Assembly (NCBI GenBank): GCA_948144175.1
Contig: CANXME010000532.1
Location: forward strand, 3,285,001 to 3,349,000
Source: Closterium sp. NIES-65
Lineage: Eukaryota; Streptophyta; Zygnematophyceae; Desmidiales; Closteriaceae
Reading direction: 5' to 3'
Length of the DNA: 64,000 nucleotides
Shown here: piece by piece, positions 48,916-59,483 of the stretch
How positions within the stretch are numbered: position 1 is the first letter of the stretch
Layout: each line of letters begins with the position of its first letter
The notes under the pieces: generated by a model
What the model was told of the DNA's origin: nothing
The model's input: the letters and a program-made list of their open reading frames with translations, nothing else
Databases searched by the model: none
Position numbers and translations under genes: made by a program

Positions 48916-49245
48916 CCCGGTCAACCAGAATCCCCGGGCGACGGGCGGGAAAGTCGCCGGGGATGTTTTCTGCGAGTACGACCTCGGGGGTGGTATCCCG
49001 AGGTCGACATGGCTGGTGGGCGCCGTCACGGGTGGAGTGTCTGCGCTGGGCATGTGACGGGGAGTTGGGCGCCAACCAGCTGCACGCACCTGCGAAGCTG
49101 GTGCACCATTGTCAAGCGGGTGCAACGCTGTGCAGCCGACTTACTGAAGCGTTGGCACACCGCGGACTTGCAACGTTGGCAAGCCGCGACTCTGCTCTGC
49201 TGGAGCGCGGTCGACCAAGTCGTGCCGGCACGCGGTCGACCGTGC
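48916..49245. other. GC-rich interval without recognised gene
   Basis: No repeats or homology are recognised. Overlapping open frames exist but have no motifs. It ends at CGTGC (49241-49245), the target duplication of the TRIM-like element. Confidence 0.4.
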
Positions 49246-49422
49246 TGTGAGGATAGTAAACATAGTTAGGAGCCATAGCTAGGTAAGCCCTAGCTAGGCA
49301 AGAGAAGTTTAGGCAAAAGAGGTGGTTTCACTAGCAGCAATGAGGATACATATAGCAAACCCTAGATGGGTTGTACTCGCTATACAGCACCCCATTACAG
49401 GCTAGAGAATAACATTCTGACA
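49246..49422 (-). repeat. 3' LTR of the TRIM-like element
   Basis: The plus strand runs TGTGAGGATAG to ATTCTGACA, with telo-box-like AAACCCTA at 49357-49364. It differs from the other copy at two positions noticed (TATACAGC/TATAGAGC and CCATTAC/CCACTAC). The minus strand next to it (49423-49445) is the polypurine tract with GGGGGTG. Confidence 0.88.
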
Positions 49423-49445
49423 CACCCCCATAGCCAAAGTGGGGT

Positions 49446-50514
49446 GTGATAAGTACAATGCGCAAGCAGGTATAGAGCAGGAGTTCACAAAGGTAAGCAA
49501 AGCTAGAGCTAATCACAGAGGGCAAGTGAGGAGGAGGAGAGACTGTGGAGGGAGAGAAGATGGGAGGCAACGACTGTAGCTGCAGAGGCACGGGCACAGG
49601 AGCGGCTGACTCAGTGGCTACCGAAGCAAGGGCGACGGACTACTGGAGTGACTGGCTCCGCGGCTTAGACGAGCGGCAGGAGCAACGGACCCACTGGCGA
49701 CTGGTGCAACAGGCTCACTGGCTACCGAAGCAAGGGCGACGGACTACAGGCGCTGCAGGCTACAAGACAGCTACCTTCACACAACCCCCCCCAGCTGCCC
49801 CACGCCCCTCTCACACACCCCCTGCTCAAACCCTAGCTCCACTCCCACAGCACCCCCCTTAAACCCTAAACCCCAGGCTCCCACACATCCACCCCCCTCA
49901 GCGACAGCTACAGCAGTGGGAGACGAAGGAGGAGGAGGAGGAGGGGATGGCACACACAACCGACACCCCCACAACCGCCACCCCCACACCCCGCACCCCC
50001 AAACCCCAAAACGGGTGGGACGGGGAAGGAGCGCGGGGGACGGCGAGGGGAACGGCGCGCGGCCCCCAGGGCGCCACCACGGGGCAGCGAGGGGCCGCGC
50101 GCGGCTCCCCAGGGCGCCGCGAAGGGGCAGCGGGAGGGCGGCGACGGGACCGCAGAGGGCGGCAACGGGGCCGTTGCGGGCGGCGACGGGCCCGCGGAGG
50201 GCGGCGACGGGGCCGCTGCGGGCGGCAAAGGGGTCGCTGCGCGTGGCGACGGGGCTGCTGCGGGCGGCGACGGGGCCGCTAAGGGCGGCGACGGGGCCGC
50301 GAAGGGGGGGAGAGGGGCCGCTAAGGGCGGCGACGGGGCCGCGAAGGGGGGGGGGAGGGGCCGAGTGGGGGCCGCGAAGGGCGGCGACGGGGCCGCGAAG
50401 AGCGGCAACGGGGCCGCGAAGGGCGAATCGCCGCGCGCAAAAGCGTCGCACGCCACGGGGCGTGCGACAGATCGAGTAGCAGCGGAAGCAGGTGGGCCCA
50501 CAGGCCAAGAGCGT
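49446..50514 (-). repeat. Internal region of the TRIM-like element
   Basis: Non-coding. GGCTACCGAAGCAAGGGCGA recurs at about 49616 and 49721. AAACCCTAAACC lies near 49861. 50100-50440 is a minisatellite of GGCGGCGACGGGGCCGC-type units (15-25 bp), C-rich on the element-sense (minus) strand. Open frames through the repeat on both strands have no motifs. Confidence 0.7.
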
Positions 50515-50530
50515 ACCCGCTCTGATAGCA
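50515..50530 (-). promoter_or_regulatory. Primer-binding site of the TRIM-like element
   Basis: The minus strand TGCTATCAGAGCGGGT abuts the 5' LTR and differs by one base from the initiator-Met complement. Confidence 0.85.
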
Positions 50531-50707
50531 TGTGAGGATAGTAAACATAGTTAGGAGCCATAGCTAGGTAAGCCCTAGCTAGGCAAGAGAAGTTTAGGCA
50601 AAAGAGGTGGTTTCACTAGCAGCAATGAGGATACATATAGCAAACCCTAGATGGGTTGTACTCGCTATAGAGCACCCCACTACAGGCTAGAGAATAACAT
50701 TCTGACA
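50531..50707 (-). repeat. 5' LTR of the TRIM-like element
   Basis: Partner of 49246-49422, same length (177 bp). Telo-box-like AAACCCTA at 50642-50649. Followed by CGTGC. Confidence 0.88.
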
Positions 50708-50712
50708 CGTGC

Positions 50713-50930
50713 TGCGCTGGCAGACGACCAGCAGCCGTGCTAGGTCTGATGTAGTCTGTCTTGCCAATATTGATGGAATCACTTTTGAACTTTTGTTGTC
50801 ATGTTTTCCTAGTGAAACTCTTGCCAATTTCCCGGTGAACTAGCAAGTAGTGTTAGCACTTGGAAACGACTAAGGAACGAACGAACGCTACGATCACTCT
50901 TGCCCCGTGCCTAGCCCGTAGTCTAGCTCC
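50713..50930. other. Unassigned interval
   Basis: No open frame, repeat or homology recognised. Confidence 0.4.
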
Positions 50931-51252
50931 CGTTGATGCTCACACCCCTCCCACGCCTTTGCTGGCTTGGGAATAGGCCTAGACAAGCGCAGCTACGTGA
51001 CCCGGTGAAAGAAAAACGCTCGAAACGAGCGCTTTTACCCCCAAAATGAGGAAGGATCCGCACATGTGCAGGAAGTGCAGGGGGCGCTCTTCATTCGCGA
51101 GCGCCGATGGCCGATGATGCTCGCAACCCTCCCACGCCCTTGCTGGCTTGGTAATAGGCCCAGACAAGTGCAGCCGCGTGACGCGGCGAAAGAAAAACGC
51201 TCGGAACGATCGCTTCCATCCCAAAAACGCGGAAGGATCTGCACATGTGAAT
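50931..51252. repeat. Second array of the 181-bp repeat (about 1.8 units)
   Basis: GTGACCC/GTGACGC occur at 50997 and 51178, 181 bp apart, with the same CGCTCG-GAA/AAA-CGAGCG hairpin element (51017-51031). It is nearly the same sequence as 48251-48612. The following 51253-51361 is unremarkable AT-richer DNA. Confidence 0.85.
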
Positions 51253-51568
51253 TGACTCCTGCATTTTTGCACGTCACAAATACAAATGATTACCGAGCAT
51301 GAAGAAGAAATGTCCAGATTATCCGAAATATCAAAAACAGTTGAAGCATCGAGATCGCCGCATGTAGATCAGGGCTAATTTTTGGATTTGACTAAACCTT
51401 GTGATCAATGTACCATTTGCTCAAAAACCTGATTATCAGTGTGACCCCTTGTGAAAATTCTTTTCCATTAGGGTAAAGTTGGTTTTCTAAAAATCTACCC
51501 TGTTGCATCAGTGTACGGTAAAAAATAAGCCTGATCAATTGTTTTTAACGTTGCACTCAATACAGATT

Positions 51569-54451
51569 TCAAGGGTGTTCATCGTGGTCACTTTCCTCTT
51601 CTGGCTCTGGTGCTTTCTGTTTCCCCTTCCGATCCACAGGTGTCGCGTGCGCAACTGATTTTGCCGGACGTCGGATTTTCTGCTTGCACCAGATGTCCAC
51701 CACGTCTGGCCAGACGTATGGGTATTTGAGCATGTGCAGCGTCATGAGGTCTCCAAGGCATGCCTCGCAAAGCGACGTGCGCATCCAGCTCTTGATGCTG
51801 TTCTGGCGACTGAACCCCCTCTCACACTCCACTATGCTTAGGGGCAGCACAGCGAGGGCCTGCCAGAGTGTCATCAGGTTCGGATAGCTGCGCCGCCAAT
51901 CCCGGCTCTTCAACATGCCTTGAAGGCCCTGGAGGAAATCTTCCCCCGCGTGATGGCGCGACATGATGTGGCAGAAACTCCTCAGCTCCTTCGCCGCCTT
52001 GAAATCGAATCCTGACGGGGAGGTGGTTTGGGGTGATGGAAGTAGTTGGGAGAGCTTGTCAGTTAATGCGATGTTGTAACGTGCATGCAAGGAACAAATC
52101 GAATCAATTGCACGTGTCGATTCTACCCTCACTTGGAAGCAATCCGCCAAACAGCTCATCGTTTGCCGCAAGTCACTCGAATGTCTTCAAAACGCGTTGG
52201 TCATCTCTAGATGGCAACGATTCAACTTGATACAGCTTCACGCCGCCCAACTGCTGCAAGTCCCACATGCGGTACTTCATTCGCGCGATGATTTCCTTTG
52301 CGAAACCCGTACACAGCTTCTCGCAATTAGCAAGCGTGCCCCCAAACTTGTGTTTCTTGATAGGTGTCTTGCTCAGATCGAATTTGTGTGATGTCTACCG
52401 CCCCTCCGCGTCAATCCCTTCAACCACCATCGTCCTGTAGTCGCCTCCATGCTCTTTGATGAACTTGGACAACATCGTGCTGACCCCGCCGCCAAATGTC
52501 TCGCCGTACTGGATGTACTGGTGCGTGATAATGGTGATCGTGTGGTCGTTTTCCTTGGCCACTTGTGTGATGTCCACCTGCCACACACCAAGCACGTCGC
52601 AGAGGTCAGACACAAAAAGTGTTGGCATTACCAAACTTAAACATGTACGCAAACACACTTGCCTTGCGGTGCTGGAAGAAGCGGTTGAGGGAGTTAAGCA
52701 CGGCAAGAATATCTGCGAGAAAGTACAGACAGAAAAGGAATTTGAACGTTTGCACTGTTGCAGCAATCTTGTGCTCGTACTCCACAATCATGACAGTTGC
52801 CGCCCCAAACACTCTGCATAGCCGCGCTATAGTGTCTCTTCGCGATAGCCATCTGACGTTGAACAGTCCTTGGTGTTCGAGGTTTGTCTTGTGTATCTCT
52901 TGTGGCAGCTCCTTGAACCTCTCGTACCAAATGTTGGAACGGCAGATGATTTCCCCCACAGCACGCACAGCAGCGTCGGTAATGTTAAGGTCGGGGAAAG
53001 CTTTCGCAGCATCCTTGACCACCAAGGCTTTACTGCAGCACACCAAGAAGGAAGATTAGTAATGCAGTAAGAGGTGATGTACTTTATCGCGTTAGGATAA
53101 ATTCACAGTCATTAAAGTAGAGCTTACCGATGCGCTACGCAGTGACATTCGACGAGATGTGGCACGCGCTCTTGCAAGCGGCTAACCAAGCCGCTCTTCT
53201 CCCCCATCATCACAGAAGCTCCGTCGGTACCGATGCGGGACACCCGTTTGATGTCCATGCCAATCGACTCCAGGTGGCTTGTGAGCACGGTGAAAAGCGA
53301 GGACGCATCGCATTTGTGGACCGTCAGCAGCGCCAGAAATTCCGTGACGGACACGCCGCGCTTGAGGAACGTGGCAAGCACAATCAAGTGTTTGCCACGA
53401 GCAAACCACTCGCGCAGCTGCTGTGGAGAGAGTGGCTCCCGTAGCTGAAGAGAGAAGATGCTGCAGCTGCTGCGTTTTCTGGAACTTTGCCATCGCCGAC
53501 GCCATCTCGTTGAATCCGTATCTGCGATAAGCCGAGGGGAAGGTATTGAAGGAAAATGTCTGGTAATAACATAAGATGCAGCCAAAGCATTCAACCCAAA
53601 CATGCATACACTTGCTGCATGATGTACACTCCATAGGACTGGAGCGGTATGTCCTCGACTCCCTCCTCTACGAGGAAGCCTATTAGCTTCGGGAACATCG
53701 CGATCGACGCGTCATGGTCGCAGTTGAACTCCACGCCGCGCATGAGACGTGTAAGCCGCGCGCCCTCCTTGTCGGTGTTGGCAAAATCGTCGATACGCTT
53801 TTGCTTCTCGATCTCCGCCATGAGCGTCCGCTGCCGTTTCATGGCTTCGTAGTGGCGGCCCCTCAACTCGTGACAGCGCATCGATTCGAGCTGCAGATCC
53901 CGTCCCCCCGTTCCGTTCCGTCCAAACTTCGCGTCGTCTTTCCCATGCTCCACGCAAATGCTGCATCGCAGAATGGGCAGGCCCTCCTCGTTCTTGTCAA
54001 GCAGCAGCCAGTCAAACTTCGGCAGCCACTGCGTGATGTATAGCTGATGCGCCTTTAGAAATATCTCCTCAGCCTTCTCAGCGTCGGTGAGTTCACGGGA
54101 CGCACGCTTCGGAGCTTGGACAGGAGCAGGAGGCGGAGTCGGTTTCGCAGGGGGCATGCAGAACGGTAGGACGCCTTGCGCGAAGTGACGCCGCTTCTTC
54201 GAGGCTACAGACGATGACTCACCCACCTCTGTGATGCTGAAAGTGGCGGGAGCACTGCCTGGCACGACGGGATTAGAGGCAGATGGCGTTGCAACGGGCT
54301 CTTTCTCATTGCTGCAAGCAGACGGGCCTGCAATGCCTACAGGCGGAGGGTTTGCATGCAGCGCTCGCAGAAAATCGAGGCCTGTCCATGCAGGCAGATG
54401 ATTTAGTGGCTCGTTAGCAGCCTCACCATCGTCAGTCTCCGGTGGAGCCAT
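51569..54451 (-). pseudogene. hAT transposase (several exon-like blocks, probably defective)
   Basis: The transposase cuts and pastes the element. Minus-strand blocks come in order. First, 54451-53591: MAPPETDD start, a Pro-rich basic region, then a TTF/BED-like zinc finger WLLLDKNEEG..CSIC..HGKDDAKFGR. A probable intron acceptor TATCGCAG lies near 53531. 53470-53124 holds GKHLIVLATFLKRGVS and IGTDGASVMMG..SGLV...HCVAHR, typical of hAT catalytic blocks. 53046-52606 holds NVRWLSRRDTIARL; 52600-52395 is GGGVSTMLSKFI. 52171-51569 is the dimerisation domain with LPLSIVECERGFSRQNSIKS. Stops lie around 52172-52394. The expected D-E-S-T-D catalytic block is not seen; LREPLSPQQLREWFAR from copia-like DNA is there instead. 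It resembles the KIAA1586/ZNF862-like hAT group by general pattern. Confidence 0.75.
53401..53441 (-). other. 41-bp copia-derived segment inside the hAT transposase
   Basis: This 41-bp stretch is identical to 58073-58113 in copia C and one base different from the corresponding part of copia A (about 34612-34652, opposite strand). It encodes REPLSPQQLREWFA, the linker motif of the short-LTR copia polyproteins, and is open in the hAT frame leading into GKHLIVLA. Confidence 0.85.
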
Positions 54452-55075
54452 GGCTCCTCTTGTGGAGCGAAAGAAAGGCCTACGTAGCCTAACTTTGCGT
54501 GTGTTCTCTGGTCTTGCAATGTGAAACCCCAAACGTGTTCATGCACCCAGCCCTTTCTCGCCTCTGTTTCCTACCGTGCATGCAAAACGAACTGCAGAGC
54601 CAGCCACAGACGTGCAAGGACCACGGTGCCCAGTGGGCTTGTGGGCACCGAATTTCTACTGCAGTCAGCCATATTTCCAGCTAACCCGGCCATGTTGTCA
54701 TGCCAGACAAACATACCGATTTCCGTCAGTGGCGCTGCCTACAAAGAAACTGTAATCCTGGCCAATGGTGGCCCACTGTGTGCCAGCACATGAGTGGTCA
54801 AGGCCGAAATTCCGGCTTCGACAGTTGCCTCTCGGGAATCCCAAGTTACGGGAAAGGGGGGGTGGGTGTACTAGGGGGGGGGGGGGGGGGGTGGGGGGTA
54901 GGGTACTCGGTACAGGGTAAAACCCGTTACGGGAATCGGGAACCCTTAGGCATCAGTGTGCCTTACACAAAAACTCTGGCACATCAGGGTAAACCTAACA
55001 CCAAAAAAATATACCCTAGGCCATCATTGTGACTATCAAAAACCACCATCATTATCAGGGTATCAGGGTGATTTA
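54452..55075. other. hAT 5' non-coding region with poly-G tract
   Basis: Upstream of the transposase. It contains G18 at 54874-54891 followed by further G-runs to 54903, a potential G-quadruplex. GGGTATCAGGGTGATTTA at the right end belongs to the hAT sub-terminal region and ends with the copia C duplication ATTTA (55071-55075). Confidence 0.5.
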
Positions 55076-55194
55076 TGTGAAGAATGAACAAGGAATGAAA
55101 TCAACTAGGAAGCAAGTGGTTACAAATGTGAAAACCTAGAAGAGTTGTACCCCATATTATCAACCCCACTACAGCCTACAATATGGTTCTGACA
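55076..55194 (-). repeat. 3' LTR of copia C (119 bp)
   Basis: The plus strand runs TGTGAAGAATG to ATGGTTCTGACA. Five substitutions separate it from the 5' LTR. Minus-strand GGGGGTG at 55195-55201 is the polypurine tract. The conserved 3' UTR block is at 55242-55317 and a TATATATAG at about 55387-55395. Confidence 0.92.
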
Positions 55195-55439
55195 CACCCC
55201 CATAGGCAAAGTGGGGGACAAAGAAGAGAACAAAAAAAGGTCAAGCTAAGGGTGGATCACAACGTCACCACACATTTCGAGCACAAGTTCAAGGCCACAA
55301 GGCCAGTTCACATGCAGGATTATAAATCAAGTTGAACAAGCAGGACAGTGATCTAAACCTAGTAAGGGCAAGCATGCAGGTGCAGGTATATATAGATCAC
55401 AGTACAAGCAAAGCCAAGAGGTGAGTAAGTGAGGCCCTG

Positions 55440-56940
55440 CAGGCACAAAACCTAGCATAGTACAAAAACGCTGATGATCACAAGGCTGAAGTGCCTTGGT
55501 GAAGATATCAGCAGTATTGGCCCGAGAGGCCACGTAAGCAAGACGAAGCTAGCCACGCTGTTGCAACTCTCGAGCAAGGAAGTAGCGCAGAGCAATGTGC
55601 TTCGTTCGGTGCTCCACTCTGTGCTTCTGACACAAGGCCAGCATGGCGTTGTTGTCGACGTATAAAACTGGAGGAGAACGAGGCGGCTCTCCTAAGTCGG
55701 TCAGCAGGTAGGTGAGCCAGCGTAACTCGTGTGTAGCCATGGCCCCAGCGTAGATCTCAGCCTCACAACTGGAGCTGAGAACAGAGGACGAGCGGGTAGA
55801 CCGCCACAAAATAGAGCCGGAACCAAGGCTAAAGGTGTAACCCTGTAACGACCGCTGCGTAGCCAAGTCGTCAACCCAAGAAGCGTCTGCGTGACCAGTG
55901 AGGACAACTCGAGCCCGTCCTCCAAGCACGAGCCCCATGCCCGACGTACTGCACAGGTAGCGCAACACCCTCTTAGCTGCAGCCATGTTCTCTAGTCGGT
56001 GTCTCCCAGGAGCAACATAGCGCGCCAAGATGCTAAGAGGGTATGCCAAGTCAGGTCGACTGCAGGTCATAAGGTACATGAGGCAGCCAACAAGCTCTGG
56101 GTACGGGCCACTCGGCTCTACGGAATCATCCGAAGGCAGAGCTGAGAGCGAGTGGCGAGTAGACAGAGGAGTGGGCTGCGGCGAGGAGTACGTGAAGTTG
56201 AAGCGCTGAAGGACCTGCTGCACCATGTGTGACTGAGTCAAGGTAATGGTGCGCCGTGCTCTGTCCCGGGTGATCTGCAAGCCAAGATAGCTGCGCAGCT
56301 CACCCAGGTATGTGCACGTGTGTCTCTTTTGCAGCTCTCACTTCACGTGGGCGAGTCCCTCAGTGTCAGCAGTGGCAAAGACCAAGTCGTCGACGTACAC
56401 GAGGATGTAGAACGGCGGCAGCGAAGTGTCGGTGCGCAAAAATAGCGACGGGTCAGCAGTAGAAGGAGCAAACCCAAGAGCCACAAGCGTAGTCCTCAGT
56501 GTGTCGTGCCACTCATGGGGCGCCTAGCGGAGATCGTAGAGTGGCCGCCGGAGGCTCCACTAGGTACCAGGAGGAAACGACCCAGTGAAGCCAGGTGGGC
56601 GGCGCACCCAGATCTCCTCGTGCAGGCTGCCCTGTAGGAAAGCAGTGCTTAAGTCAAGAAAGTGAAGCTCGTAGTCACGCTAAGCGGCAACGTGCAGCAG
56701 AACCCGAAGAGTGGTCATCTTCGGGGTCGGGGAGAAGGTCTAGAAGAAGTCAACTACCTGTCGCTGACTGAAGCCTCGAGCAACGTAACACGCCTTGAAG
56801 ACAGGCGGAGAACCGGCGGTCGCTTCACCCTAAAAATCCACATGCCACTGACGATGTTCGCCCCACGAGGGGGAACCTCGTCGACGTAGGTGCCTGTGGA
56901 CTTCCAGGATGCCATGTCTGCGTCCATGGCTGACTGCCAC
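55440..56940 (-). pseudogene. Copia C reverse transcriptase and RNase H
   Basis: RNase H and the end of RT are well preserved from 56280 (MQITRDRARRTITLTQSH) through RPDLAYPLSILARYVAPG, GHADASWVDD, SCEAEIYAGAM and YVDNNAM. A TAG at 55549-55551 interrupts before LRLAYVASRANTADIFTKAL and the end near 55437. The upstream RT (56290-56940) retains YVDDLVFATAD (around 56385) but has several stops, for example in the G-L-R-Q-A-P region near 56525 and the W-S-L-R-R region near 56565. It is inactive. Confidence 0.88.
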
Positions 56941-58320
56941 TAAGAGGAGTAGGGACCCTCTATCGCCTCTTCGTAAGAGCGCGGGGTAGTAATGTCTGGT
57001 GCATCCGGGTCTCCCTCAGGTGCAATCAGCATGGACACGAGATGAGGTACTGCAGCTGCAAAGCACTCAAAGTCCTCCTGCCTGTCCTCAAGGACGTTCG
57101 TGCCAAGAGCACACTCACCCCCGACGGACGGAGGACACACAGACTCAGACTCAGCAACAAGACTCGCAGCGTAGTCTAGAAGATAGTGAGCAGCAAAGTC
57201 GACAAGCTCAGCAACTAAGGCAGACGCAGCAGTGGACTCAAAGGAAGGGTCAGTGACAACAGTGGCCAGGAGACGCATGACAGTAGGACTGGCAGCATGA
57301 AGGGAGTCAGATTCCGGGTCAGCAAGGGCAGGAAGAGAGGACGCAAGAGGAGACGGCAGAGGGACATGCTGCGGAGCAGTGGAAGGACGCAGAGCCATCT
57401 GGTGCATGCCAGGGACAGGAGGAGGACGCTGACGCGAACTACAACGACCAGTGCGAGCAACACGAACATGCGACGCTGGACGAGACTCAGGCTCACGACG
57501 CTCCGTAAGACCTCCTGTCAGACCAGTGTAACGAGAAGGAGCAGGCAGTGGGGAGGCCGGCTGTAAATGTGACTAGGACTAGATAGGTTGTGGACACTCT
57601 AAGGAAGGAGCACGACCAATAGAAGGCGGGAGACCAAGAACCTGCTCAAGGAGCGGAACGAAGTACGGCCGCGGCTTTGCATCGCCTCCAGAACCAGCAG
57701 GAACAGCACCAGGACCAACTCTAGTAGTACCACCAGCTCCAGAAGCACCCCCAGAAGCTCCATTAGCACGTCCAGCTCCAGCACCTCCAGCTCCAGCACC
57801 TCCAGCAGCTCCAACTCCAGCAGGACCACCAGAAGCCCCAGCAGCTCCAGCAGCGCCAGGGTCAGCACCTCCAGCAGTACCGGGACCAGTAGTACCGCCA
57901 GCTCCAGCACCTCCAGCAGCTCCAGCCCCAGCAGCACCACCAGGCCCAGCAGCTCAAGTACCTCCAGTATGAGCACCTCCGGGACCAGTGGCTCCAGAAC
58001 CCCAACAGCTCCAGCAGCAGCAGGACCTCCAGCGTCCGTAGCACGGCTCCAGCAGCATGGCTCCAGCGGCAAGCAAACCACTCGCGCAGCTGCTGTGGAG
58101 AGAGTGGCTCCCGCCGGGACGAAGCACCCGAAGGAGCTCCAAGCGCAGCACCTCCAGACTCCACACGCGCAGGCTTAGCACCCTCAGGCTCCGCACCCCC
58201 AGACTCAGCAACCCCAGGCCCAGCACCCCTAGACTCAGCACCCCCAGGCTCCGCACGCTCAGGCTCAGCACCCCCAGACCCGGCACCCGTAGGCTTAGCA
58301 CCCCTAGCAGCACCTGGCGC
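56941..58320 (-). pseudogene. Copia C integrase-RT linker
   Basis: The minus strand has GGAEP-type pentapeptide repeats (about 58310-58150), then REPLSPQQLREWFACRWSHAAG (58122-58060), then Ala/Gly repeats (57960-57690) and FVPLLEQVLGLPP-like sequence. An Arg/Pro/Ser-rich stretch and the start of RT (SYEEAIEGPYSS near 56943-56980) follow. Frames shift between the parts. The DNA at 58073-58113 is the 41-bp piece also found in the hAT gene. Confidence 0.75.
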
Positions 58321-58329
58321 GAGGAAGAG

Positions 58330-59480
58330 CGGGGGGGGGGGGGGAGGGGGACAGTGCGGTAGGGGAAGAGACGCTAGTAAGGAACCGACTCGTCAAACGT
58401 GACGTCCTGAGAGGACAGAACACGGCGCGAGGTGGGGTGGTAAAACTGCCAACCAGGCGCCATAGGGGGGAAGCAAAGGAAGACACAGGGAATAGCATGG
58501 GAGGACAGTTAATCTGCAGACAAGTCGCGGACGAAAGCTCAAGATCCCCAGACACGGAACGCAGACGCATCGCCACCCTTCCCCATCCACCGCAGAGTAG
58601 GTGTGGTCTCCGGCACGGAGACCCGGGGCAGGAGGTTGATCTGATGCGCCGCGTACTGAACCGCGAACGGCCACAGAAAATGGGGAGCAGCCGCATGGAT
58701 CATGGACGTACGAGCGACGTCCATGACCATGCGAATGCGGCGCTTAGCAATCCCATTTTGCTGTGGAGAGGCCGAAAGCGTGAACGTCTGGCGGATGCCC
58801 TCCGCACGACAGAAGGCCTGCAGAAGGTCGGAGGAAAACTCTCCACCTCTGTCTGAGTGCAGACGCAGAATAGGAAGGTCTGAGCCGAAACTCTCGCTGA
58901 GCTGACGATGGGCAGCGTGGATCCAGTCGATCAGCACCTGAGTGACCTCACCCTTCCGGCGCAAGGGGAAGACTGTGGTGTAACGCGAGTAGTCGTCAAC
59001 GACCAGCAGAATGTAGCGCTCATGACCCTGACCACGGTCGCGGGCTGGGCCCCACACGTCCATTTGAAGAGTCTGTAAGGGAGCCTCCGTGGGAGGAAAC
59101 ACGGAGGAGTGAGGGGCGGCGCGCTGCCGCCCCTCGACGCAAGGAACGCAGGTAGGGGCAGGCCTCGGGGGGAGGGGAGGGAGAGACCAGGGAAGACCAG
59201 TGACAAGAACACGGGAGGCCATGCCTTGGAGACGAGGCAGGGAGGGGTGACCAAGGCGGTGGTGCCAGAGGAGAGTCTGGTAAGACAGGAGGCGACACGA
59301 GCAGGGGGCAGACTCAGGACCAGATCGGGGCGCTGCAGCAAACACCTGACGCGACGCAGCTACCTGACCAGACTCGCCAACTGGAGGAGACAGGATAGTC
59401 AGGGTGTACAGGCTCGACCCAGGCTGATGAGTGAACGTGGCCAGGCGTCGGCCCGTCCGGGTACAGGAACAGTGGGTCAC
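58330..59480 (-). pseudogene. Copia C integrase
   Basis: The frame is open from 59480 to 58539. It contains LLWHHRLGHPSLPRLQGM and C-V-P-C (zinc-binding), QMDVWGPARDRG (first Asp), LRLHSDRGGEFSSD (second Asp) and SPQQNGIAKRRIRM, where the catalytic Glu of N-G-I-A-E is changed to Lys. A stop at 58539-58541 (AFRVWGS-stop) and further stops precede DVTFDESVPY. It is inactive by both criteria. Confidence 0.88.
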
Positions 59481-59483
59481 CCG

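Larger units (their letters stand above)
49246..50707 (-). mobile_element. TRIM-like non-autonomous LTR element (1462 bp)
   Basis: 177-bp LTRs at 49246-49422 and 50531-50707 with TG...CA ends, CGTGC duplicated at 49241-49245 and 50708-50712, minus-strand primer site and polypurine tract, and no gag or pol. On the minus strand the order is 5' LTR, primer site, GC-rich minisatellite, short non-coding part, polypurine tract, 3' LTR. The ends and the primer/polypurine sequences resemble the short-LTR copia group, so it is probably mobilised by a copia of that kind. Confidence 0.88.

Noticed and set aside
49916-50508. Open frames of about 190-245 codons in the TRIM-like element on both strands
   Set aside because: They come from the GC-rich minisatellite, are repetitive on both strands and show no Gag or Pol motif.
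48251-51252. Possible CRISPR-like array
   Set aside because: The repeats are contiguous tandem units (28 or 181 bp) without unique spacers, in eukaryotic transposon DNA.
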